Shown: in pieces, positions 7,548 through 14,706 of the stretch
How the letters are laid out: every line of letters starts with the position of its first letter
How positions within the stretch are numbered: position 1 is the stretch's first letter
From: Sphingomonas bacterium
GTDB taxonomy: Bacteria > Pseudomonadota > Alphaproteobacteria > Sphingomonadales > Sphingomonadaceae
Length of the DNA stretch: 14,706 bases
Assembly: GCA_026785965.1 (NCBI GenBank)
Contig: JAJAYY010000139.1
Location: 1 to 14,706, forward strand
Reading direction: 5' to 3'
Made by a program: the position numbers and the translations under genes
The notes under the pieces: generated by a model
The model's input: the letters and a program-made list of their open reading frames with translations, nothing else
Told to the model about the DNA's origin: nothing
The model's database searches: none

Positions 7548-8735
7548 CTAACGGTAATTGGGACGATTGGACAGCAGGCGAGATGAACCTGCGATGAGGG
7601 CGGGCGAGCGCGGCTGGCCGCGTTCGCGAAGTTCGAGCGAGACGTCGCCGAGCGCGCGCCCGAGCGGCGCATCGGCGGCGATTCGCATGCCGCGCCGGAC
7701 CGCCGGTGCGACCCCGCTCAGCAGGCTGGTCCAGCCCGCGCCATGGTCGATGATGATGATTGCGTCATGGTCGCGGAACGCGCCCGCGAATAGCACCATC
7801 CCCGCCGCGGGGGCGGTGATCACCGCGCCGCGCGGGGTGGCGAAGCGGATCCCGCGCGAGCGCACCCCGGCGCTGCTGACCTCGCTCAGCCCCTCGATCA
7901 CCGGCGCGGCGGTCGGCAAATGATAGACCAACGGGGGACGAGTTGCGTCGCCCTCGCCGGCAAACGGCCGCGCCGGGGCGAGTGGCAGCAACGCGACCGC
8001 GCGCGCCGCCGATCGTGCCGCAGCGGCGGCCTCGGCCTCCCCACGCAGGTCGAGGATCGCCTCGCCCCCGGTGACGAATTGGTCCTCGGCGCCAAGCGCG
8101 CCCTGGCGGAGTTGCGCGGCGCGGGCCAATGCGCGCGCTTCGAGTTCGACAAACCGGCGCTGCTCGGCGGCGAGCTCGGTGCGCCGCAGGTCGATCGCCT
8201 GACGCGCTTCGGCGGCGCGCTCGGCAAGCTTGCGCCCGCTGCCAAGCTCGGCTCGCAGCGACGCGCTGCGCTGGGCGATGACTGGCATCGTCGTGTCGAC
8301 CAGCGCCCGGACCCGCAATATGTCGCGCAGGCTTGCACCATCGGCGAGCGCGAGGATCGGCGGCCGCCTTCCTATCGTCGCCAGCCCGGCGAGCAAGCCG
8401 GCAAGCGGCGCTCGCCGCTGCGCCAGGCGTTGTTCGTTGCGCGCGACTGCGCCGCGTGCCTCGGCCAGCGATGCATCGGCGCCAGCGAGGCGGGCTTCGG
8501 CGAGCTCGATCTGGGCTGCGGCGCGCTGGCGCTCGACACCGAGCTTGGCGGCGTCATCGCCCGCGCCACGTTCGCGCCGTTCAAGCGCCGCCACGCGCGC
8601 CTCGGCGTTGCGGGTTTCGGCCTGGGTGCGGGCCAGCGCCTCGCCAACCGTCTCGCGCTCGGTCACCAACGGAACGCTGGCCGACGCAAGCAGCGCTGGC
8701 GCCGCTAGGGCGAGGAACAAGGCGATGCGCTTCAT
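7548..8735 (-). CDS. EnvC-like murein hydrolase activator (degenerate M23/LytM)
   Basis: A probable periplasmic activator of peptidoglycan amidases during cell separation. It has 395 residues: signal peptide 1-20 (KRIALFLALAAPALLASAS), a long Ala/Glu/Arg-rich coiled coil (about 25-245, broken around 110-160), then a LytM-like domain (about 285-375). The LytM fold is recognisable from ATPRGAVITAPAAGMVLFAGAF and IIIIDHGAGWTSLLSGVAP. The zinc ligands of active M23 peptidases are not conserved: the HxGxD position reads RSRGIRFA, and the final HxH position reads DVSLELRERG. As in E. coli EnvC, the domain is therefore likely non-catalytic and works by activating an amidase. The ATG at 8735 overlaps the rlmH stop (TGATG, 8737-8733), preceded by GAGGGG. 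It ends 31 bp before ctpA. Whether it should be called envC itself is uncertain. Confidence 0.88.
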   Translation of the reverse strand: MKRIALFLALAAPALLASASVPLVTERETVGEALARTQAETRNAEARVAALERRERGAGDDAAKLGVERQRAAAQIELAEARLAGADASLAEARGAVARNEQRLAQRRAPLAGLLAGLATIGRRPPILALADGASLRDILRVRALVDTTMPVIAQRSASLRAELGSGRKLAERAAEARQAIDLRRTELAAEQRRFVELEARALARAAQLRQGALGAEDQFVTGGEAILDLRGEAEAAAAARSAARAVALLPLAPARPFAGEGDATRPPLVYHLPTAAPVIEGLSEVSSAGVRSRGIRFATPRGAVITAPAAGMVLFAGAFRDHDAIIIIDHGAGWTSLLSGVAPAVRRGMRIAADAPLGRALGDVSLELRERGQPRSPALIAGSSRLLSNRPNYR

Positions 8736-9157
8736 CACCCCTCGCGATGATAGGGATGGTTGGCGAGGATTGTGGTGGCGCGAAACAATTGCTCGGCGAG
8801 CATCGCCCGCGCCATCAGATGCGGCCACGTCGCCGGTCCGAACGACAGCAGCAAGTCGGCCGCGCCGCGTTCGCTTTGGTCGTGCCCGTCGGCCGCCCCG
8901 ATCATGAACCGCGCTTCGCGCGTGCCCCCGTCGCGCCAGCGTTCGAGCTGCTTCGCCAGCGCCATCGACGACAGCGCGGTGCCGCGCTCATCGAGCAGAA
9001 CGGTGACGGCGTTGGAGAGGGCGACCGGAGCGGAGCCGCCGCGATCGGGCAATTCGCTGACCTTGGTCGGCCAGGCGATGCGCTTGAGATAACGCTCGAC
9101 CAGTTCGGCCTCGCTCGAGCGGCCGATTTTTCCGCGTGCGACGATGTGGAGCAGCAT
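8735..9157 (-). CDS. rlmH: 23S rRNA pseudouridine-1915 N3-methyltransferase RlmH
   Basis: A SPOUT-class methyltransferase that uses S-adenosylmethionine to methylate pseudouridine 1915 in helix 69 of 23S rRNA on the assembled 70S ribosome. It has 140 residues, slightly shorter than the E. coli protein. Family features: LLHIVARGK at the N terminus (RG(K) equivalent), LLDERGTALSS (about 54-64), the SAM-loop FMIGAADGH (84-92, usually IGGAxG, with an alanine replacing the second glycine) and the terminal NHPYHREG. The start ATG at 9157 gives the standard N terminus but has no visible Shine-Dalgarno. It lies 13 nt from the rsfS stop, so coupled or leader-independent initiation is likely. Its stop overlaps the next start by one base. 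Confidence 0.95.
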   Translation of the reverse strand: MLLHIVARGKIGRSSEAELVERYLKRIAWPTKVSELPDRGGSAPVALSNAVTVLLDERGTALSSMALAKQLERWRDGGTREARFMIGAADGHDQSERGAADLLLSFGPATWPHLMARAMLAEQLFRATTILANHPYHREG

Positions 9158-9170
9158 GCGCGGCGCCGGG

Positions 9171-9578
9171 TCAGGCGCTAGGGGCCGCCGCGGCTTTTTT
9201 CGGCGTATCCTCGTCGCCGAACGCCCACATCCGCTCAAGGTTGTAGAAGCTTCGCACTTCGGGGCGGAACAAATGGACGATAACGTCGTCGGCATCGATC
9301 AATACCCAGTCGGCGGTCGGCAGGCCCTCGATCCGCACCCGCCGCTTGTGCTGCTGCTTGATCTTTTCGGCGAGCTTCATCGCCATCGATGCGACCTGAC
9401 GGGTCGATCGGCCGGTCGCGATCACCATATGGTCGGCGATCGACGATTTGCCGGCGAGCGGGATCGAGACGATTTCAACCGCTTGGTCGTCGTCGAGGGA
9501 TTGCAGGACAAGCGCGTGGAGCGCGTCGACATCGTCGGTCGGGGCGGACGCATCGGGCGCGGGAACGGGATCGGGCAA
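9171..9578 (-). CDS. rsfS: Ribosome silencing factor RsfS
   Basis: It binds uL14 on the 50S subunit and blocks joining with the 30S subunit, lowering translation when nutrients are scarce. About 135 residues with the start chosen here. The DUF143/Iojap fold is seen in VEIVSIPLAGKSSIADHMVIATGRSTRQ, split around residues 34-61, then VRIEGLPTADWVLIDADDVIVHLF and the diagnostic FRPEVRSFYNLERMW. There is no ATG near the N terminus. AAGGAG (9589-9584) ends 5 nt before TTG 9578, which is good spacing, whereas the upstream GTG at 9584 shares its first base with that Shine-Dalgarno and is unlikely. The N-terminal 20 residues are Pro/Ala/Asp-rich and variable; the tail TPKKAAAAPSA is low complexity. 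It sits between nadD and rlmH, as in many bacteria. Confidence 0.94.
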   Translation of the reverse strand: MPDPVPAPDASAPTDDVDALHALVLQSLDDDQAVEIVSIPLAGKSSIADHMVIATGRSTRQVASMAMKLAEKIKQQHKRRVRIEGLPTADWVLIDADDVIVHLFRPEVRSFYNLERMWAFGDEDTPKKAAAAPSA

Positions 9579-9583
9579 GGTCA

Positions 9584-9589
9584 CTCCTT
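9584..9589 (-). promoter_or_regulatory. Shine-Dalgarno of rsfS that selects a TTG start
   Basis: AAGGAG on the minus strand overlaps the candidate GTG at 9584-9582 and stands 5 nt before TTG at 9578-9576. Spacing favours TTG as the true start, which would lower translation of rsfS relative to nadD and rlmH. Confidence 0.6.
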
Positions 9590-9595
9590 AGTGGA

Positions 9596-10204
9596 TCAGG
9601 CTCGCGGATTCGCTCGCGCAGCGAAACGGCGGTGCCAGTCGGGGTCGAGCGCGCGCAAGCGGGTAGCGGAGGTCGGATCGGGCGGCAGGCGAAGAAAGGT
9701 AATCGCCGGTGCACTCCATCTCGTCCACCGATCCGCCATGGTCGAGGGGCGGACGAAGTGCCTCAACCAGCCCATCGCGCGCGCCGCGCGGGCCTCGTCT
9801 TCATAGCCCGGGCGCGAGATCACCGCAATCGGCACGATCTGCGCCAGCCTGCGCCACTCCTTCCAGTGGTGAAACATGGGCAGGATATCCTCGCCCATCA
9901 GCCACACAAAGCGGTCGCGCGGCCAGCGCCGAACGATCGCGTCGAGCGTATCGACGGTGTAGCGGGTTCCGATCTGCGCCTCGAAATCGCTGACCTTGAT
10001 TCGGCTTCGGCGAGCCATGACCCGCGCCGAGGCGAGCCGCGCTTGATATGGCGCCATCCCGGCGGCGGGCTTCAACACATTGCCGGGCGACACCAGCCAC
10101 CACACTTCGTCGAGTCCCAGCGCATCGAGCGCGGCAAGGCTCATCCGGCGATGGCCGCGGTGCGCGGGGTTGAAGCTGCCGCCAAGCAGGCCGATGCGTT
10201 TCAT
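9596..10204 (-). CDS. nadD: Nicotinate-nucleotide adenylyltransferase NadD
   Basis: It transfers AMP from ATP to nicotinic acid mononucleotide, making deamido-NAD in NAD biosynthesis in the cytoplasm. It has 202 residues, normal size. The nucleotidyltransferase motifs are present: GGSFNPAHRGHR (8-19, canonical GGSFDPPHxGH), LVSPGNVLKP (37-46, where P40 to K45 contact substrate), FVWLMGEDILPMFHHW (99-114), VISRPGY and TSATRLRA (178-185, the (S/T)xTxxR phosphate-binding motif). The ATG at 10204 gives the exact family N terminus KRIGLLGGSF. The open frame extends to 10507 only as a shadow of the divergent gene. It appears to be the first gene of the eight-gene minus-strand operon, with its promoter in the 75-bp divergent gap; I cannot assign -35/-10 boxes there with confidence. 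Confidence 0.95.
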   Translation of the reverse strand: MKRIGLLGGSFNPAHRGHRRMSLAALDALGLDEVWWLVSPGNVLKPAAGMAPYQARLASARVMARRSRIKVSDFEAQIGTRYTVDTLDAIVRRWPRDRFVWLMGEDILPMFHHWKEWRRLAQIVPIAVISRPGYEDEARAARAMGWLRHFVRPSTMADRWTRWSAPAITFLRLPPDPTSATRLRALDPDWHRRFAARANPRA

Positions 10205-10279
10205 GTTGGCTCGCTGGCTAGCATCCCCCCTCGACCCGCGCCACCTTGGCGGGATAAGGCGGCAGGCAAGGGGGCCAGG

Positions 10280-11326
10280 ATGGACGAGATCGAAGCGATC
10301 GGTGACGCGGTGAGCGGTGGGCTGGTCGCGCGCGCGATCGAGCCATCGGCCGGCGCGGTGGCGCCTGACGGCCATACCCAAGAGGCCGCGTGCCTCAATT
10401 GTGCAACTCCGTTGAGCGGCGACTATTGCCACGCCTGCGGCCAGCACGCGCATGTCCATCGCACGCTCAGCGCCTTCATCCATGACTTCCTGCACGGCGT
10501 GTTCCACCTCGAAGGCAAGATCTGGCGGACGCTGCCGGTACTTGCATGGCAGCCCGGCCGGCTGACCCGCGACTATATCGAAGGGCAGCGCGCGCGCTTC
10601 GTCTCGCCGATCGCGCTATTCCTGTTTTCGGTGTTCCTGATGTTTGCCGCGATCAGCGCGCTCGGCAGCCCCGCCGCCCTCACCACCGACAGCGTCCGAA
10701 ATGACGTCTCTACCGGCGCCAGCAAGAGTGAGGCGCAGGTCAAGAAACTCGAAGCCGCTCGGGCCAAGATCGTCGCCGCGCGAGGCAACAGCGAGGCGAT
10801 CGATCGTCAGCTCGCCGCGGCGCGTGAAGAGGCCAGCCTGCTCAAGACGATCGCCGAACGTGGTCTGCTCAAGGGCAGCGCGGTGCGCGTTTCGGACGAT
10901 GTCCCGGCGTGGCTCGCGGCCCCGCTCCGGCGCGCCGCCGCCGACCCCGAATTCCTGCTCTACAAGGTTCAGAACAACGCCTATAAGTACAGCTGGGCGC
11001 TGATCCCGATTTCGCTGCCCTTCATGTGGCTGTTGTTCCCGTTCAGCCGCCGCTTCCGGCTCTACGACCACATGGTGTTCGTGACCTATTCGCTCGCCTT
11101 CATGACCCTGCTGGTGGTCACGGCGAGCTTGCTCCACGCCGCCGGCCTCGGCGTGCTCGCGGGGTTCGCGCTGATGCTTCCGCCGTTCCACATGTATCGC
11201 CAGTTGCGCGGCGCTTACGGGCTGACCCGGCTCGGCGCTTTATGGCGCACATTGCTCTTGCTGCTGTGTTCGATTGTCGTCGCGGGCTTGTTCGTGGTGT
11301 CGCTGTTCGCGCTTGGGCTGTTTTAG
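10280..11326 (+). CDS. DUF3667-type membrane protein with N-terminal zinc ribbon
   Basis: Function unknown. It has 348 residues. A four-cysteine zinc ribbon, CLNCATPLSGDYCHACGQ (C38, C41, C50, C53), is followed by a conserved soluble segment (FIHDFLHGVFHLEGKIWRT, split at about 66-84) and LTRDYIEGQRARFVSPIALFLF leading into the first membrane helix (about 108-128). This is the layout of DUF3667 proteins. A predicted extramembrane region (about 140-225) includes a charged helical stretch likely to form a coiled coil (149-195). Three further hydrophobic blocks follow (about 238-256, 264-300 and 320-348). The ATG at 10280 has AAGGGGG at 10268-10274, 5 nt upstream. It is transcribed divergently from nadD, and its TAG overlaps the stop of the convergent downstream gene. 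The open frame reaches back to 9389 but is antisense to nadD there. Confidence 0.85.
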   Translation: MDEIEAIGDAVSGGLVARAIEPSAGAVAPDGHTQEAACLNCATPLSGDYCHACGQHAHVHRTLSAFIHDFLHGVFHLEGKIWRTLPVLAWQPGRLTRDYIEGQRARFVSPIALFLFSVFLMFAAISALGSPAALTTDSVRNDVSTGASKSEAQVKKLEAARAKIVAARGNSEAIDRQLAAAREEASLLKTIAERGLLKGSAVRVSDDVPAWLAAPLRRAAADPEFLLYKVQNNAYKYSWALIPISLPFMWLLFPFSRRFRLYDHMVFVTYSLAFMTLLVVTASLLHAAGLGVLAGFALMLPPFHMYRQLRGAYGLTRLGALWRTLLLLLCSIVVAGLFVVSLFALGLF

Positions 11327-11703
11327 CCCGGGCAGGGATACTTGCGCATCATGATCCGGGTCATCGCCTCGGTCATGTCGATTCGTGCGCGATCCGGCGG
11401 CGCGATCGCCGACAACCCGGCCATGAATTCGGTATTGCCCATTCTCACCGGCGGCGGCGGCGGGCAGTAGCGCGGCTTCTGCCCGGCCTTCAATGCCGCT
11501 GCGCGGTTGGCTCCCGATTTCTGTCCAGCGGCCTTGGCCTCGCCCATCAGCGCCTTGATTTCGCCCCCTGAAAACACTGCCAGCGGGCCCTTCTTCTGCA
11601 GCGCCTCGGCGCGCCGGTGAAAGCTCTCGGCGTTCATCGACTGGGCCGACGCAGCGACTGGCAGTGCAAGCAACAAAAATGGCGCGAAACGAGCGAATGA
11701 CAT
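11323..11703 (-). CDS. Small secreted protein of unknown function, two cysteines
   Basis: It has 126 residues. Signal peptide 1-20 (SFARFAPFLLLALPVAASAQ) predicts export. The mature part has a basic, Ala/Lys-rich helix region (25-78), then RYCPPPPPVRMG with C80 and a proline run, and ends in an amphipathic helix and RKYPCPG with C124; C80 and C124 could form a disulfide. The layout of an early YCxP and a C-terminal PCP is reminiscent of Rap1a/Tai-like secreted proteins, but that is only a resemblance. The ATG at 11703 has GGGAGGG (11717-11711) 7 nt upstream. This site lies inside the ftsH terminator stem, so translation may be structure-controlled. Its TAA overlaps the TAG of the convergent DUF3667 gene. 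Confidence 0.78.
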   Translation of the reverse strand: MSFARFAPFLLLALPVAASAQSMNAESFHRRAEALQKKGPLAVFSGGEIKALMGEAKAAGQKSGANRAAALKAGQKPRYCPPPPPVRMGNTEFMAGLSAIAPPDRARIDMTEAMTRIMMRKYPCPG

Positions 11704-11704
11704 T

Positions 11705-11741
11705 AAAAAACCCTCCCTGATCGGCGTCGATCAAGGAGGGT
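11705..11741 (-). terminator. Intrinsic terminator of ftsH, overlapping the next gene's RBS
   Basis: Arms 11728-11741 and 11710-11723 form a 14-bp stem with a 4-nt loop (11724-11727). In minus-strand RNA every position pairs, with one G-U. In plus-strand RNA that pair is a C-A mismatch, so the minus strand is the functional one. Six Us follow (11710-11705). It starts 32 bp after the ftsH stop. The 3' arm contains the GGGAGGG Shine-Dalgarno of the gene starting at 11703, and the U tract fills the RBS-to-ATG spacer. Confidence 0.85.
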
Positions 11742-11773
11742 GTTTGATGAACCCCGGTTTAACGTCTTGCGGA

Positions 11774-13717
<1,944 letters not shown>

Positions 13718-13747
13718 GGCGACACGCTCTCTCGAATGATGCGGTCT

Positions 13748-13778
13748 CTAAAATAGGCTTTTCGGACCGAACTACAAT
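13748..13778 (-). promoter_or_regulatory. Heat-shock (RpoH/sigma-32-like) promoter of ftsH
   Basis: On the minus strand ATTG (13778-13775) is followed by exactly 17 nt and CCTATTTTAG (13757-13748). The alphaproteobacterial RpoH consensus is CTTG-N17-CYTATNTNNG. The -10 part matches fully and the -35 part misses one base. The same bases can also be read as a housekeeping promoter (TTGTAG, 16-nt spacer, TATTTT). A start site near 13743 would leave a leader of about 25 nt. Heat induction of ftsH is well known in other bacteria; use of RpoH here is inferred. Confidence 0.65.
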
Positions 13779-13814
13779 GGAGCGGTGGGGGGAGCGTCGC
13801 GGGGAAGCGTTCGG

Positions 13815-13829
13815 TTGACCATATTGACC
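13815..13829. repeat. Tandem 9-bp repeat with TTGACC core upstream of ftsH
   Basis: TTGACC at 13815-13820 is repeated at 13824-13829, offset by 9 bp. Nearby TGTCA (13847-13851) and TGACA (13856-13860) form an inverted repeat across the stop codon of the helix-turn-helix gene. They could be a regulator site or chance. Confidence 0.3.
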
Positions 13830-13848
13830 TGCCGTCAGGCGATTCGTG

Positions 13849-14295
13849 TCAATCGTGACAAGCCCCGGCGCGCGCGATCGGTGCTTGGGCGCGGGCCTGG
13901 CGGTGGTCGGCAATTCGGTCGAGCTGGCGCAGGGTGCGCAGCGCGCCCTGGTAATCGAGGCGCTGAACGAAGCCGATCAGGCGGCCGGCGTGGAAGCGGG
14001 GGATGAGCAAGGATTCGATCTCGCCACCCATTCCGTATGAATGGCGGTTGGCGACTCGGGCGTCGCGCGCGAAGTCGATCGCCCGGTCCCAGGCAGCAGC
14101 AAAACTTTCCGCGCCGGACTTGCGGCGGAGCATGTAGGCCGACTGGCGGCTGAACCCGAGCCTGCTCGCCGCTTGCCGGACCGTCGCCCCGCGCGCCAGC
14201 GCAAGGATGAGGTCGCGCTGCTGCTCGGGCGACCAGCCATTGTGCGTGCGGCGCAGCGACACGGGGGTGAAGTGGAGGAAATCGGGCAGGTCCAT
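13849..14295 (-). CDS. Small helix-turn-helix protein of unknown function
   Basis: It has 148 residues. Residues 22-58 read as a helix-turn-helix of the resolvase/transposase-like kind: SPEQQRDLILALARGATV followed by RQAASRLGFSRQSAYMLRR, then GAESFAAAWDRAIDFARD. The second half (80-130: NRHSYGMGGEIESLLIPRF, then RLIGFVQRLDYQGALRTLRQLDR) looks like a conserved domain seen in sphingomonad hypothetical proteins, but I know no function. The C-terminal 20 residues are Ala/Arg-rich and probably disordered. Start ATG at 14295 without a clear Shine-Dalgarno. It lies 131 bp upstream of ftsH on the same strand; ftsH has its own promoter, so co-transcription is not required. It could be a DNA-binding regulator or a domesticated piece of a mobile element; there are no catalytic residues to support a transposase. 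Confidence 0.72.
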   Translation of the reverse strand: MDLPDFLHFTPVSLRRTHNGWSPEQQRDLILALARGATVRQAASRLGFSRQSAYMLRRKSGAESFAAAWDRAIDFARDARVANRHSYGMGGEIESLLIPRFHAGRLIGFVQRLDYQGALRTLRQLDRIADHRQARAQAPIARAGACHD

Positions 14296-14374
14296 GTAGC
14301 GCGCTTAACCGATAAAGCTGCTGTAGGAAAGTAAAAACGAACCTGAAAGGTTCTAATTATTTCTTACTGGCTGC

Positions 14375-14515
14375 GTGCCTTCGTGCGAAATCCTATGCTG
14401 TCGCCGCTTGAAGGGTCACACCGCATTCGACGAGAAAAAGGAAAAGTGTTTCACACAAAGGCACGAAGGAGGGCCGCAAGGAATGGGTTCACGCGAAGGC
14501 GCGAAGCCGCGAAGA
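14375..14515. repeat. Degenerate tandem and inverted GAAGGCGCGAAG-type repeat
   Basis: Copy 1 (14449-14482) begins TTTCACACAAAGGCACGAAG and copy 2 (14488-14515) begins TTCACGCGAAGGCGCGAAG. They align throughout with a few substitutions and a short gap. A third partial copy lies inverted at 14375-14390: GTGCCTTCGTGCGAAA is the reverse complement of 14449-14464 at 13 of 16 positions. It resembles the CACGCGAAGGCGCGAAG-type repeats common between genes in sphingomonads, as I recall them. Confidence 0.6.
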
Positions 14516-14568
14516 TTTTAGGGGGTTACTTCACCGCAGAGTCTTGTGGGGTCTGGCGAGACTTCGTC

Positions 14569-14602
14569 CTAATGTCTGTTTTGGGTGGAAAGCGGACATT
14601 AG
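14569..14602 (+). repeat. Dispersed hairpin element, 14-bp stem
   Basis: Arms 14569-14582 and 14589-14602 pair at all 14 positions in plus-strand RNA (two G-U pairs), with loop GGGTGG (14583-14588). No U tract follows, so it is not a plain terminator. The core, TGTCTG..GGGTGGAAAGCGGACATT, resembles a motif I have seen repeated between genes in many alphaproteobacteria, where it is often mistranslated as short MSxxGGKxx proteins. Confidence 0.55.
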
Positions 14603-14649
14603 CGACACCAAGCCGTTTGACCAATATTGGCCGATTGCGGACTGACCGG

Positions 14650-14688
14650 TAATGCGCGTCGAAGGCGCATTAGCGGACCTTGATCCGC
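14650..14688. repeat. Two adjacent small hairpins at the right end
   Basis: TAATGCGC (14650-14657) and GCGCATTA (14665-14672) form a perfect 8-bp stem with a 7-nt loop. Immediately next, GCGGA (14673-14677) and TCCGC (14684-14688) form a 5-bp stem with a 6-nt loop. CATTAGCG recurs in both this element and the end of the preceding hairpin, so they may belong to one composite repeat. Confidence 0.45.
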
Positions 14689-14706
14689 TTCAACATCCAT
14701 CAACAC

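Larger units (their letters stand above)
14296..14706. other. Gene-free, repeat-rich intergenic region
   Basis: About 410 bp with no convincing gene. Open frames here translate into Arg-rich, low-complexity sequence without family features. Base composition is visibly lower in GC than the neighbouring genes for the first 180 bp. It contains an inverted and degenerate tandem GAAGG/GCGAAG repeat (14375-14515) and three hairpin-forming inverted repeats (14569-14602, 14650-14672, 14673-14688). I see no tRNA, no insertion-sequence ends with target duplications, and no CRISPR-like spacing. Confidence 0.7.

Noticed and set aside
6257..7597. 446-codon plus-strand open frame
   Set aside because: It is antisense to ctpA, which has all S41 and PDZ motifs; no family features are seen in the plus-strand translation.
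9389..10279. Long N-terminal extension of the DUF3667 frame
   Set aside because: It lies antisense to rsfS and nadD, is Arg-rich, and a well-spaced RBS precedes the ATG at 10280.
10205..10279. Promoter boxes in the nadD/DUF3667 divergent gap
   Set aside because: A promoter must be near, but no -35/-10 pair on either strand was convincing. The CGCCA/TGGCG mini-hairpin has only five pairs.
14383..14652. 89-codon plus-strand open frame in the right-end gap
   Set aside because: It runs through the tandem repeat and the hairpin element. Its MSVLGGKRTL segment is the translation of a dispersed repeat, and there is no RBS.
14296..14706. tRNA, CRISPR array or insertion-sequence ends
   Set aside because: No cloverleaf-compatible segment, no regularly spaced identical repeats, and no paired terminal repeats with duplications were seen.

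Overview
This window looks like ordinary chromosomal DNA of a high-GC alphaproteobacterium, most likely a member of the Sphingomonadales. I base that on the protein sequences (a Sphingomonas-type FtsH, a short RlmH, a degenerate EnvC-like protein), on the gene order nadD-rsfS-rlmH-M23-ctpA-dsbB-coq7, and on sphingomonad-type intergenic repeats at the right end. No organism name or replicon marker is visible, so this is an inference.

Layout from left to right: (1) the 3' end of smc (+), cut by the window edge. (2) An 80-bp gap with a good Fur-box palindrome, followed by a TonB-dependent siderophore receptor (+) that must start at a non-ATG codon. (3) A short convergent gap holding a remnant of a UdgX-type uracil-DNA glycosylase (-). 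(4) A POT/PTR-family peptide transporter (-). (5) A compact minus-strand operon read from about 10204 down to 4709: nadD, rsfS, rlmH, an EnvC-like amidase activator, ctpA (S41 protease), dsbB, coq7 and a secreted four-cysteine protein. Three junctions in it use stop/start overlaps (TGATG, TGATG, ATGA). (6) Divergently, a DUF3667 membrane protein with an N-terminal zinc ribbon (+), whose stop codon overlaps that of a small secreted protein (-). (7) ftsH (-), with a heat-shock-type promoter upstream and an intrinsic terminator downstream. That terminator contains the ribosome binding site of the small secreted protein. (8) A small helix-turn-helix protein (-). (9) About 410 bp without a gene, rich in inverted and degenerate tandem repeats.

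The genes group by theme. The receptor, under probable Fur control, serves iron uptake. The long operon combines NAD synthesis and ribosome maturation or silencing (nadD, rsfS, rlmH) with envelope maintenance (EnvC-like, CtpA, DsbB). It also places ubiquinone synthesis (Coq7) next to the quinone-dependent DsbB. FtsH and the small secreted protein form a possible stress/envelope pair linked by the terminator/RBS arrangement.

I did not find a clearly new multi-gene system. The most interesting items are regulatory (terminator/RBS overlap, RpoH-type ftsH promoter, Fur box with non-ATG start), the UdgX fossil, and the repeat-rich right end.
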